A stretch of DNA of 38,009 nt from Chromatiales bacterium (GTDB lineage Bacteria > Pseudomonadota > Gammaproteobacteria > JAGRGH01), in NCBI GenBank assembly GCA_020445605.1, contig JAGRGH010000001.1, forward strand, positions 1-38,009. The letters are read 5' to 3'. The notes below the pieces were generated by a model that saw only the letters and a list, made by a program, of their open reading frames with translations, ran no database searches and had not been told where the DNA came from. Of this stretch, positions 23,673 through 31,683 are shown piece after piece. Each line of letters begins with the position of its first letter. Within the stretch, counting starts at the first letter, position 1. The position numbers and the translations under genes were made by a program.

Positions 23673-24441
23673 TCGCGCGCGGTGGATGGGCGTGATCCTG
23701 GCGCTGGTATTCGCAGCGCCGGTGTTCGCCGTGGAGGTCTCCGGCACACAGGCGAACGAAACCGACATCGGTGTGTCGGCGACGGCCAGGAATACGTTGA
23801 CGCCGTCGGAGCTGGCGCGTTCACGTGCCTGGGGCCTGTCGGAGACCGAATGGCAACGCTACAAACTATTGATGCAAGGCATACGTGGCAGTATCAGCCC
23901 GCCGACCATCTCCCCCATCGAAGTGTTGGGCATCCACGCGCGCGACGAGGATGAGCGTCGTCGGTACGCCGAGCTTTGGGCCCGCGCCATGCGCGAGGAC
24001 GTGGATCGCATCCTGGCCTTCCAACACGCCTACGCTGAAGCCGGCAAGCGTTTGTATCCGAATGAGCAACTCATCGATGTCAGCCGCCTGCCCGCGCACA
24101 GCAGTAACACCAGTGCCTTGTTGCCGGGTGATCGTGTGCTGTTCTTCACCCGCCCAGATTGCCCCGCCTGTGATGCCCTGCTGGGCAAGTTGCTCAAGCG
24201 GATCGATGAGGTGGCCGGTATCGATCTCTATGTCGCCGGCGTGAAGCCCGGCGATGACCAGGCGGTCAGGGCTTGGGCGGTCGATCGTGGGATCGATCCG
24301 GCGTGGGTGCGCAATCGCCGCGTCACCCTCAACCATGAGGCCGGTTCGCTGGAGCGGCTCACCCAGGGCAAGGGTGAGATTCCGTATCTGCTGCGTCGAC
24401 GGGGCGAGGACCTATCCGCGCTGCGCGCTTCGGAGCTGTGA
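23665..24441 (+). CDS. ICE protein of the PFL_4693 family (TIGR03759), thioredoxin-like
   Basis: About 258 aa, with a signal peptide (RWMGVILALVFAAPVFAVE). A helical N-terminal half contains LSETEWQRYKLLMQGIRG and the SPIEVLGIHARDEDER segment, typical of the PFL_4693/TIGR03759 family. The C-terminal half is a thioredoxin-like fold (RVLFFTRPDCPACDALL) with CPAC at about residues 166-169, a plausible redox pair. It would be periplasmic, perhaps helping disulfide formation in transfer proteins. ATG 23665 overlaps the previous stop. An in-frame GTG at 23605 is less likely. The next gene starts 3 bases after its stop. Confidence 0.85.
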   Translation: MSSRARWMGVILALVFAAPVFAVEVSGTQANETDIGVSATARNTLTPSELARSRAWGLSETEWQRYKLLMQGIRGSISPPTISPIEVLGIHARDEDERRRYAELWARAMREDVDRILAFQHAYAEAGKRLYPNEQLIDVSRLPAHSSNTSALLPGDRVLFFTRPDCPACDALLGKLLKRIDEVAGIDLYVAGVKPGDDQAVRAWAVDRGIDPAWVRNRRVTLNHEAGSLERLTQGKGEIPYLLRRRGEDLSALRASEL

Positions 24442-24443
24442 CC

Positions 24444-24992
24444 ATGTGCCCGGCGCGAGGGCAAATCATCTTGCTGGGCATCGTGTTGGGGATCGTCTGG
24501 CCGACCGCCGGCTGGTGTGCGGCATCCGTTCCCGAAGGATACCGCGTCGTCGCCGCCGAATACGGGATTCCCTACACAGTGCTGTATGCCATCGCCATGA
24601 CGGAAAGCGGCGTGGGCTCGAACGATGACGGTGTGCGCCGCCCCTGGCCCTGGACACTCAATGTCGCCGGCCGCGGTCATGTCTACCCGTCCCGCGAGGC
24701 GGCATGGGAGGCGCTGAACACATTTATCGCGCGCGGCGAGCGGTCCATCGATATCGGTTTGATGCAAGTGAACTGGCGGTACCACAAGGACAAACTGGGA
24801 GACACCTGGCAGGCATTGGACCCGTACTACAACTTGCGCGTGGGGGCGGTGATCTTGCGGCAGTGTTTCGAGCAGCGGCGTGACTGGTGGGCGGGCGTCG
24901 GTTGTTACCACGCTCCCGCGGATACGGCGCGCGCGGAACGCTACCGGTCGCGGGTGGTTGGCCACTGGCAGCGGTTGGCCGCAAACGGGTAG
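24444..24992 (+). CDS. Lytic transglycosylase (SLT) of the conjugation block
   Basis: About 182 aa. A signal peptide (LGIVLGIVWPTAGWCAA) leads to an SLT/goose-lysozyme-like domain. The catalytic Glu lies in AIAMTESGVGS (residue about 54), followed by DIGLMQVNWRYH and DPYYNLRVGAVILRQCF, which are the conserved Gln and Asn/Leu motifs. Such enzymes open peptidoglycan locally so that the pilus or channel can pass. ATG 24444 has GGAG with 8-base spacing, while GTG 24438 is too close to it. It stands between the PFL_4693- and PFL_4695-type genes, the usual place in this ICE class. Confidence 0.88.
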   Translation: MCPARGQIILLGIVLGIVWPTAGWCAASVPEGYRVVAAEYGIPYTVLYAIAMTESGVGSNDDGVRRPWPWTLNVAGRGHVYPSREAAWEALNTFIARGERSIDIGLMQVNWRYHKDKLGDTWQALDPYYNLRVGAVILRQCFEQRRDWWAGVGCYHAPADTARAERYRSRVVGHWQRLAANG

Positions 24993-25001
24993 TGCAGTCC
25001 G

Positions 25002-25544
25002 ATGACTAGATTCTTCCAATACATACGGTACGGTGTGATGTTGATCGGCATGGCGCTGACACCGGTACCGGCCTGGTCGGAAGTCACGGTGATCTACGAC
25101 AGCGGCGATACGCGGCCGCTGGCACCGTACCTCGATATCATCGACCGCACCGAGCCGGCCATCAATCCGCCGTCGGTGACCGGAGTGCCGAATAGGCCCA
25201 GGCTCGGCGCCGCCGACATTCAAACGCTGTTACCGATTCGCTCTCCCGGTTTGAGTCCCGGACCGGTACCGGCCAGGTCGCACGACAGGCCGTTCTCTCG
25301 TCCGTTCTTTCTCATTGGTTCCGATGACCGATCGCGGCAGTGGCTGGTTGAATACCGGGAACGCCTCCAGGAGATCGGTGCGGTCGGCATGCTGGTGCAG
25401 GCGGAGACACAGGAGGACTTACGGGCCATCTCCCGGTTGGCTGGCGGGCTGCCCATCCTGCCGGCATCCGCGGCGGATATCGCGACCGCCTTGGGTATCT
25501 CAACCTATCCGGTGCTAATAACGCCACAAGGCATCGAGCAGTGA
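25002..25544 (+). CDS. ICE protein of the PFL_4695 family (TIGR03765)
   Basis: A 180-aa exported protein. A signal peptide (YGVMLIGMALTPVPAWSE) precedes VTVIYDSGDTRPLAPYLDII, the family start motif. The middle is Pro-rich. The end (GAVGMLVQAETQEDLRAISR, LPILPASAADIATALGI, YPVLIT) is an alpha/beta unit. Family role unknown, but it is always found just before the TraD-type coupling protein in PFGI-1-class ICEs, as here. It overlaps the TraD start by 4 bases. Confidence 0.85.
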   Translation: MTRFFQYIRYGVMLIGMALTPVPAWSEVTVIYDSGDTRPLAPYLDIIDRTEPAINPPSVTGVPNRPRLGAADIQTLLPIRSPGLSPGPVPARSHDRPFSRPFFLIGSDDRSRQWLVEYRERLQEIGAVGMLVQAETQEDLRAISRLAGGLPILPASAADIATALGISTYPVLITPQGIEQ

Positions 25545-27655
25545 GCCGGCATCCTATCGAGGCCTTGCTGCGCCCGCCGGTCGAGTTGTGGTCGACCTTG
25601 GTGGCGTTTGCCACGGCGGCCATCGCCGTGCTGGCCCCCTGGGCCTTGATGATGCCGCCGGGTGTCGCCTACAGCGCCGGCTCGGCGCTGGCGGTGATCG
25701 GTGTGATGCGCGCCCGCCAGGCTTGGCGGGTCATGCGCTATCAGCGCAATATGCGCCGACTGCCCACCTATCGGCTGCGCGCCGACAAGATCCCGCTCAG
25801 TCGCCACAAGCTGTTTCTCGGCAAAGGCTTTCGCTGGACCCAGAGGCACACCCAGCGATTGCGGGACACGATTCGTCCCGAGGTCCAGCACTACGTCCAG
25901 CCGAGCTCGCTGTATCAGTGGGCGCGCCGCAAGGAAGTGGCCTGGGAACCCATACCGCTATTGAATCTCGTGGCCTGGTTTTTCCGCTCCCGGGGCTGGT
26001 GGAATCCCCTGTCGCCGCTGCCCGCCGTCGGCGGTAAGCCGGCCCTGCATGCCGTGGAACCCGACGAGCAGGATGTCTGGATGGATATTGGTGAGCGCGT
26101 CGGACACACGCTGGTGTTGGGCACCACGCGTGTCGGCAAGACACGCCTCGCCGAGATTCTCATTGCCCAGGACATCCGGCGCGGCGATGTGGTGATCGTG
26201 TTCGATCCCAAGGGGGATGCCGATCTCCTGCGGCGGGTGTACGCCGAGGCCAAGCGGGCAGGGCGCGCCAAGGACTTCTACATGTTCCATCTGGGTTTCC
26301 CCGAGGTCTCGGCCCGCTACAATGCGATCGGCAACTTTTCCCGCATCACCGAGGTGGCGACCCGCATCGCCAACCAGCTTCCCAGCGAGGGCAACTCGGC
26401 GGCCTTCAAGGAATTCGCTTGGCGCTTCGTCAACATCATCGCCCGCGCCCTGGTGGCACTGGGGCGTCGGCCGGACTATCAGCAGGTGCGCCGCTACATC
26501 AACGACATTGAGCCGCTGTTCGTCGAGTACGCCCGCGAACACCTGCGCCGGCACGGGGCGGCGGACTGGCGCGAGAAGGTGGCCGACATCGCCGGCAACA
26601 TCAAGGAACGCAACCTGCCGAACTCGCTGCGCGGTCGCAACGACGAGGCCATCGCGCTGATGCGGCACCTGCAGGATCTGGACCTCTACGACCCAGTGCT
26701 CGACGGGCTGGTATCGGCCTTCAAGTACGACAAGACCTACTTCGACAAGATCGTCAGTTCCGTCGGGCCGCTGATGGAGAAGCTGACCACCGGTAAGATC
26801 GCCGAGCTCATTTCACCGGACTACCTCAATGAGGCTGATCAGCGTCCCATCTTCGAATGGATGGACGTCATCCGCCGCAAGGGGATTGTGTATGTCGGTC
26901 TCGACGCCCTGACGGATACCACCGTCGCCAGTGCGGTGGGGAATTCCATGTTCGCCGACCTGGTCTCGGTGGCCGGGCATATCTACAAACACGGCGTGGA
27001 CGCGGACCCTATCGAAGCTCCCAGGTCCTACACCTTGCCGACGATCTCCATGCACGCCGACGAGTTCAACGAACTGATCGGGGATGAGTTCGTGCCGCTG
27101 TTGAACAAGGCCGGCGGCGCCGGCTTCCAGGTCACCGCCTATACCCAGACCTGGTCCGACGTGGAGGCGCGCATCGGCAGCCGTGCCAAGGCCGGGCAGG
27201 TGGCGGGCAACTTCAACACGCTGATCATGCTCCGGGTCAAGGAACTGGCCACCGCCGAGATGCTCACGGAGCAGCTCCCGCGCGTCGAGGTCTTCACACT
27301 CATGAGTGTCTCCGGCGTCAATGATTCCTCTGACCCGGGCTCGGGGGTCGACTTCATGTCGCGCAACGAGGACCGCATCAGTGTCTCGGAAGTGCCGATG
27401 CTCACACCGGCTGAGTTGATCACACTGCCCAAGGGGCAGGCCTTCGCGCTGCTGGAGGGCGGGCAGCTCTGGAAAATCCGTATGCCATTGCCGGCAACGG
27501 ATTCTGATATGCCGGAAAGCCTCGCCGAGATCGCCAACGAAATGGAGCGGACCTACATCACCAACGATCAGTGGTATCGCGTGCAGGAGCCATGGTGGAT
27601 GGCGGTGACCGACGTTTCGGGGCCGAACGGGCAAGCGGAAGATAACCATGGCTGA
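25541..27655 (+). CDS. traD: Type IV coupling protein TraD (ICE type)
   Basis: A 704-aa inner membrane ATPase that brings the relaxase-DNA complex to the secretion channel. The start is GTG 25541, overlapping the previous stop. Two membrane helices lie near the N-terminus (LWSTLVAFATAAIAVLAPWA and VAYSAGSALAVIGVM). The Walker A motif GTTRVGKT is at about residues 194-201 and the Walker B-like VVIVFDPKGD at about 217-226. The C-terminal half holds the TraD-family ATPase core (PTISMHADEFNELIGDEFVP, then GFQVTAYTQTWSDVEARIGS). It matches the SXT/PFGI-1 TraD group (TIGR03743). It looks complete, yet neither relaxase nor T4SS genes are in the window. Confidence 0.92.
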   Translation: MSRHPIEALLRPPVELWSTLVAFATAAIAVLAPWALMMPPGVAYSAGSALAVIGVMRARQAWRVMRYQRNMRRLPTYRLRADKIPLSRHKLFLGKGFRWTQRHTQRLRDTIRPEVQHYVQPSSLYQWARRKEVAWEPIPLLNLVAWFFRSRGWWNPLSPLPAVGGKPALHAVEPDEQDVWMDIGERVGHTLVLGTTRVGKTRLAEILIAQDIRRGDVVIVFDPKGDADLLRRVYAEAKRAGRAKDFYMFHLGFPEVSARYNAIGNFSRITEVATRIANQLPSEGNSAAFKEFAWRFVNIIARALVALGRRPDYQQVRRYINDIEPLFVEYAREHLRRHGAADWREKVADIAGNIKERNLPNSLRGRNDEAIALMRHLQDLDLYDPVLDGLVSAFKYDKTYFDKIVSSVGPLMEKLTTGKIAELISPDYLNEADQRPIFEWMDVIRRKGIVYVGLDALTDTTVASAVGNSMFADLVSVAGHIYKHGVDADPIEAPRSYTLPTISMHADEFNELIGDEFVPLLNKAGGAGFQVTAYTQTWSDVEARIGSRAKAGQVAGNFNTLIMLRVKELATAEMLTEQLPRVEVFTLMSVSGVNDSSDPGSGVDFMSRNEDRISVSEVPMLTPAELITLPKGQAFALLEGGQLWKIRMPLPATDSDMPESLAEIANEMERTYITNDQWYRVQEPWWMAVTDVSGPNGQAEDNHG

Positions 27656-28382
27656 AGCGGTCGCCGATCCGCGGCGTACCGCCGTTCGACAAGGACTGAT
27701 TTCTAAAGGGCTGACCGCCGTCGCCCAAGCCATTAAGTGGCTGCTGTTCTCCCTGTTGTTTTCGATCGTCGTTGAGTGGGTAGGGATGAACTTGTGGTGG
27801 CCGGAGCAAGGCCTCGACCACAGTCGCGCGATGCTCACTCAAGAGATTAGCTATCTGGACACGGACTTTCGCCGCAGCATCGTGATATCGGACCCGGCCC
27901 GTTTCGCCAAGCAAGTGGCCGATGGGACATACCACTATCTATTCGAAGTCACACGCGTCGTCGCCTTCATACGCTGGATATCGCCGCCGCCACGCGTGGA
28001 GGAGACGGGGTTGCGACCGACACTGCACAAGCTCTATCGACCGATCGCCGAGTACACGATCGCGGCCATGCAGGTGACCCAAGTGTTCTCCGTACGCCTG
28101 GCGATTCTCATGTTGGCGACGCCGGTGTTCCTGTTGTTCAGCCTGGTGGCTCTGGTGGACGGTCTTGTGCGACGGGATCTCCGCCGCTGGGGCGGAGGCC
28201 GGGAGAGTTCTTTTTTGTACCACTATGCGAAGAAGGCAGCGATACCACTCGTAGTGCTGGCATGGGTGGTCTACTTATCACTTCCATTCAGCCTGCATCC
28301 GACCTTCGTCATCCTACCCTTCGCTGCGCTGTTCGCGCTCGCCGTGGCAGTGACCGCCAGTACGTTCAAGAAATATCTATAG
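27648..28382 (+). CDS. ICE membrane protein of the PFL_4697 family (TIGR03747)
   Basis: A 244-aa inner membrane protein of the TIGR03747 family, normally directly after TraD. Four membrane helices are visible: WLLFSLLFSIVVEWVGMNLWW (about 28-48; cited without its last residue it is WLLFSLLFSIVVEWVGMNLW), ILMLATPVFLLFSLVALVDG, IPLVVLAWVVYLSLPF and FVILPFAALFALAVAVTA. The loop segment VDGLVRRDLRRWGGGRESSF is a conserved family stretch. It overlaps the TraD gene by 8 bases. It is the last recognisable ICE gene. The RAQPRD, TIGR03745, TIGR03750 and VirB4-like genes expected next are absent. Confidence 0.88.
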   Translation: MAEAVADPRRTAVRQGLISKGLTAVAQAIKWLLFSLLFSIVVEWVGMNLWWPEQGLDHSRAMLTQEISYLDTDFRRSIVISDPARFAKQVADGTYHYLFEVTRVVAFIRWISPPPRVEETGLRPTLHKLYRPIAEYTIAAMQVTQVFSVRLAILMLATPVFLLFSLVALVDGLVRRDLRRWGGGRESSFLYHYAKKAAIPLVVLAWVVYLSLPFSLHPTFVILPFAALFALAVAVTASTFKKYL

Positions 28383-28748
28383 ATTCGTTGAATGCTTTTC
28401 CGTTTAAACCGCGTCGTTCACCATTCGCTTAAATTCAAAACCATCATTAGTAATTTGCGGAAGCGTTACTGTTTGGGGGGGTGCGAGGAATTTCCGATTA
28501 GCGGACCTCTAAAATCGACTGCTGACAACCAAATATCAATAAGTTAGATGCCTCAATACGACCCCAAGTGGCTTCTCGAAGATTCCACGACGAAAGACAG
28601 TTTTGGAATGAACAGCTGACACCGATTGGGCGTTGCGCTGAACGGCACTCCCCCTCTGGGCCATCCTGCGGTGCTTGCCTACCCCCGGACGTTTCAATCT
28701 TCAATCCACGCTCGTGCGAAGCCGCGAAAGTCTAAACGCAACCAATTC
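28383..28748. other. Intergenic stretch at the ICE break point
   Basis: About 365 bases after the last ICE gene, with lower G+C than either side. Only a short minus-strand open frame (28498-28704) exists and it has no protein-like pattern. A G run lies near 28473. No insertion-sequence end or attachment repeat was recognised. Confidence 0.4.
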
Positions 28749-28777
28749 TTGCGAATTACGGTTCGCAAGGCTATAAT
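28749..28777 (+). promoter_or_regulatory. Promoter with embedded operator of the XRE-ImmA gene
   Basis: -35 TTGCGA (28749-28754), a 17-base spacer, and a perfect -10 TATAAT (28772-28777). TTGCGAA (28749-28755) and TTCGCAA (28762-28768) form a perfect 7-bp inverted repeat covering the -35 and spacer, a typical place for an autorepressor. A GGGGAGG SD precedes ATG 28802. Confidence 0.75.
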
Positions 28778-28801
28778 TCCATTTCTAAAGGGGAGGCCGC
28801 C

Positions 28802-29923
28802 ATGCTTGAACAACTATCGCAGAGACTCATCGGCTATCGCGTCAAAGCTGCCCGCGAGGCGGCCGACTGGACACAGGACCGGCTAGCCGAGGCCATGGGT
28901 CTGAAAGACCGCCAAAGCGTTTCCGATATCGAGAATGGCAAGCGGGCGCTCAAGCCGGATGAACTCGTCCTGCTGACCGACACCCTGGATCGCGAGCTCG
29001 ACTTCTTCCTCGATCCATTTCAGGTTGCCGGTGAGGCCCAGTTCTCCTGGCGCGCCTCCCCCGGACTGGCCGAGGACAGCCTGGACGGTTTTGAGTTGAG
29101 GGCCGGTCAGTGGATCGGCCTGCTACGCTGGTTGCGTGAGAAGGAGCAGGACCGGTCCAATCCCCTCAAGCACACCCTGCGGCTCACCTCGCAGTCCTCA
29201 TACGAGGATGCGATTGCCCGTGCCGAAAGCCTGGTCGAGACGCTCGACCTGGGTGTTGTTCCGGCCGAGAGGCTGGCCGAGAAGATCGAGCAGGAGCTCG
29301 ACATCCCGGTTCTGTACGTCGACACGATCGAAACCCAGGACGGGGATTCGATCTCCGGCGCGACCTGTCATCTCCAGGATATGGGTATGATCCTGATCAA
29401 CCGCAACGAGCCGGAGGCCCGTCGCTTCTTCGATCTGGCCCATGAACTGTTCCACGCCCTAACTTGGGATGCCATGAAGCCGGATCACCGCGAATCCAAT
29501 TCGGTCGAAGACCGGGCCAAGGGCAAACGCATCGAGCAACTGGCCAACAATTTCGCCGCTGCTCTGCTGATGCCCCAGGCTTCTTTGGCGAATCTGATCG
29601 ACAATCGTCGTATCGATGACGTAAGCCATCTTGCAGACGTAGCCATGCAGTTGCGTGTCGCGCCAGTGGCCCTTGCCTGGAGACTGTTCAATCTGAACTG
29701 GATCGGTACCGAAACACGGGATACCCTTCAACAGGAGCACCAGCGTCCATCCGTGTCCGGTACGCCGAAGCGGTTCTCCCCGGCCTTCATTAACATGCTG
29801 CACCACGCAATCGACAGAGGCCACCTCTCCGCCCGCAAGGCGGCAAAAGCGATGGGGGCAACCTTGACGCAGCTTGTGGACCTGTTTGCCGAGCACTCGC
29901 TACCCTCCCCCTTCGAGCTGTAA
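28802..29923 (+). CDS. XRE-family HTH plus ImmA/IrrE metallopeptidase
   Basis: A 373-aa fusion. Residues about 8-65 are an XRE HTH (YRVKAAREAADWTQDRLAEA, RQSVSDIENGKRALKPDEL). The centre is a COG2856 (ImmA/IrrE) Zn peptidase: HELFH at residues 214-218, followed by EQLANNFAAALLMP with the third ligand Glu. The C-terminal ~90 residues are helical. ImmA-type proteases cut repressors or antitoxins after a stress signal. Here HTH and protease are in one chain, as in the Xre-COG2856 toxin-antitoxin families. The next gene, 15 bases away, encodes a PIN-domain protein, the probable toxin partner. Confidence 0.88.
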   Translation: MLEQLSQRLIGYRVKAAREAADWTQDRLAEAMGLKDRQSVSDIENGKRALKPDELVLLTDTLDRELDFFLDPFQVAGEAQFSWRASPGLAEDSLDGFELRAGQWIGLLRWLREKEQDRSNPLKHTLRLTSQSSYEDAIARAESLVETLDLGVVPAERLAEKIEQELDIPVLYVDTIETQDGDSISGATCHLQDMGMILINRNEPEARRFFDLAHELFHALTWDAMKPDHRESNSVEDRAKGKRIEQLANNFAAALLMPQASLANLIDNRRIDDVSHLADVAMQLRVAPVALAWRLFNLNWIGTETRDTLQQEHQRPSVSGTPKRFSPAFINMLHHAIDRGHLSARKAAKAMGATLTQLVDLFAEHSLPSPFEL

Positions 29924-29938
29924 GGGGTGGCGCCGGGC

Positions 29939-30460
29939 ATGGCAAAGACGCGGGTATTCATCGACACCAACATCATCATCGAGGCATTCCGGACAGGCTG
30001 CTGGACGGCGATCTGCAACAAGTTCGCTGTCGAGACCGTCGACAAATGCGTCGAGGAAGCCCTCACCGGCAACCCCGATGATCCCGGGCGTGTACACATC
30101 GACAGGGATGCTCTTCTGGAAGGACTTGCCGGCCGACACCAGATAGGGAAGCTAGAGCTGGCGAACCTCGTCCTTTCCCATCCCTTATGCCACGGCCTCG
30201 ATGACGGCGAACTGCATCTCCTCGCCTGGCTCCACGCCCAAGGGCTGCTTCCAAACGCCCTTATCCTCGTTTCCACGGCCGATAAGGCGGCTATCGTGGC
30301 CACCGGTAATATCGGGTGGCTCGACTCGCTTACTTCCCTGGAGCATCTGGCCAACGAATCCGGCGTGACACATGGGCAGATCAACTCCCTGGCGCGTCAC
30401 TACCGCGCAGGTTGGCTGGATGAGATCCGGGTAAAAATCCGGCTTGGAGTCATTCCATAG
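29939..30460 (+). CDS. PIN-domain protein (probable RNase toxin)
   Basis: A 173-aa protein with PIN-like acidic motifs: FIDTNIIIEAF at the start (Asp9), then VETVDKCVEEAL, DDGELHLLAWLHAQ (conserved Glu region) and LILVSTADKAAIVA (third Asp). PIN toxins cut RNA using metal held by these residues. ATG 29939 is preferred. An in-frame GTG at 29927 would add four residues. It follows the XRE-ImmA gene closely on the same strand and is probably transcribed from the promoter at 28749. The pairing as a toxin-antitoxin module is inferred from gene order. Confidence 0.75.
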   Translation: MAKTRVFIDTNIIIEAFRTGCWTAICNKFAVETVDKCVEEALTGNPDDPGRVHIDRDALLEGLAGRHQIGKLELANLVLSHPLCHGLDDGELHLLAWLHAQGLLPNALILVSTADKAAIVATGNIGWLDSLTSLEHLANESGVTHGQINSLARHYRAGWLDEIRVKIRLGVIP

Positions 30461-30476
30461 GAGGTCTTGCATATTC

Positions 30477-30695
30477 ATGGCTGGCAACCATAACGCATCA
30501 CCATTCTCCGTCGACGACCCTGAAATTGCAGAGGTCCTCGACATGCGCACGAGCTCAATCAGCCCCGCTCATGAGGCTATAGGTTCAGATTACGACCAGG
30601 CAATGGCCCTACGCATGGAGCTTGGTGAGGCATCACTCATCCGGTTTGTTCAATGTCGGCCGCCTCGTTCACGGTCTCTTTCAGCATGTTTCTGA
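30477..30695 (+). CDS. Short ORF of unknown nature, probably truncated
   Basis: A 72-codon frame (MAGNHNASPFSVDDPEIAEV...) after the PIN gene, with AGGAGG 12 bases before ATG 30477. The first ~58 residues look protein-like and acidic. The tail (CRPPRSRSLSACF) reads like out-of-frame sequence running into the EmrA remnant, so the original 3' end is probably lost at the junction near 30650-30710. Not recognised. Confidence 0.35.
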   Translation: MAGNHNASPFSVDDPEIAEVLDMRTSSISPAHEAIGSDYDQAMALRMELGEASLIRFVQCRPPRSRSLSACF

Positions 30696-30712
30696 GATAC
30701 TTCCGGGCAACC

Positions 30713-31171
30713 TCGTTACTCGATCAGGCCCGGCTCGACCTGGAGCGGATCGACGTGCGTGCTCTGCTGCCCGGCATTGTGAGCAAACCGCCCAAACCGG
30801 GGCAGTATGTCGGCGCTGGGGCTACGGCGCTGGTCTTGGTGGTCAGCGGTGACCTCTGGGTCGAGGCCAACTTTCCAGAAACCGATCTCACCTACGTCCA
30901 TCCCGGCCAGCCGGTAACCATCAAGGTCGACACGTACCCAGACACGACCTGGAAGGGTGTGGTGGACAGCCTGAGCCCCGCCACCGGGTCGGAGTTTTCG
31001 GTCATCCCTGCGCAGAACGCCACTGGCAACTGGGTCAAAATTGCCCAGCGGGTGCCTGTGCGGATCCGTATCGAGGCCGTGCCGAACGCGCCGCAACTGC
31101 GCGCGGGACTGAGCACCATAGTGGATATCGACACCGGCCACCGCCGCCACGTGTTCGGGCTCTCGCTCTGA
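30713..31171 (+). pseudogene. EmrA/HlyD-type efflux adaptor, C-terminal remnant
   Basis: The frame reads SLLDQARLDLERIDVRALLP, then GIVSKPPKPGQYVGAGATAL, LWVEANFPETDLTYVHPGQP and PAQNATGNWVKIAQRVPVRI, ending at TGA 31169-31171. This is the second lipoyl half and barrel domain of an EmrA-like membrane fusion protein. The signal anchor, first lipoyl half and helical hairpin are missing, so only about 150 of roughly 350 residues remain. The true gene would have paired with an EmrB pump, whose first codons follow at 31184. Confidence 0.8.
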
Positions 31172-31183
31172 CATGGCCTGACC

Positions 31184-31237
31184 ATGACCGACGCACACCC
31201 GGACGGCACGCATCGCGGCTTGGTCACCCTATCGTGA
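31184..31237 (+). pseudogene. Start of an EmrB/DHA2-type MFS transporter gene, broken
   Basis: ATG 31184 opens MTDAHPDGTHRGLVTLS and stops at TGA 31235-31237. Its place right after the EmrA remnant is where emrB normally starts. The frame breaks where inverted sequence begins. Confidence 0.5.
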
Positions 31238-31331
31238 AGATGGCCGCCGCCACGATGTAGGACGTCAGCACCCAGGAAATCTGGTCCTGGGTCGCACCCA
31301 TCGAACCCTGCATGTGCGGCAGCGCCACGTT
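31233..31331 (-). pseudogene. Inverted fragment of the EmrB/DHA2 gene
   Basis: On the minus strand this reads NVALPHMQGSMGATQDQISW then VLTSYIVAAAIFT, the highly conserved first-helix region of DHA2-family drug exporters, next to nothing that continues it. It belongs about 15 residues downstream of the piece at 31184-31237 but points the other way. Confidence 0.75.
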
Positions 31332-31332
31332 G

Positions 31333-31656
31333 GGTCAAATGGGACTGGCCTATATGCACATCGTCGATCATGCGTCGATGGGCGCGCCCGAAGTGCCGCA
31401 GCACATCAAGCAGACCATGCGCGAGCGGTTCAAGGGGACCGTCATCCTGTCCGGTGGTTATGATGCCGAACGTGCCCAGGCTGACCTGGATGCCGGAAAG
31501 TGCGAGTTGATCGCGGTGGGACGGGCCTTCCTCGCCAACCCGGATCTGCCCGCGCGCTGGCGCATGGGCGCGCCGCTCAATTCGCCCGATTTCGACACTT
31601 TTTATACCCCGGGTGAAAAAGGCTACACCGACTATCCCACCAACGCGGGTGCGTAA
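31333..31656 (+). pseudogene. Old Yellow Enzyme (NemA-like) C-terminal remnant
   Basis: Reads GQMGLAYMHIVDHASMGAPE, then TVILSGGYDAERAQADLDAG, LIAVGRAFLANPDLPARWRM and DTFYTPGEKGYTDYP, ending at 31656. This is the last third of an alkene reductase of the OYE family, with its FMN phosphate-binding segments (SGGY, VGRAFLANPD). The N-terminal two-thirds of the barrel is gone. It directly joins the inverted EmrB piece. The glutathione transferase gene follows 27 bases later. Confidence 0.85.
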
Positions 31657-31683
31657 CTTCAACCGCAACAAGGAGACACTGTC

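Noticed and set aside
28498-28704. 68-codon minus-strand frame in the gap after the ICE
   Set aside because: No protein-like pattern, no SD and no conserved motif visible.
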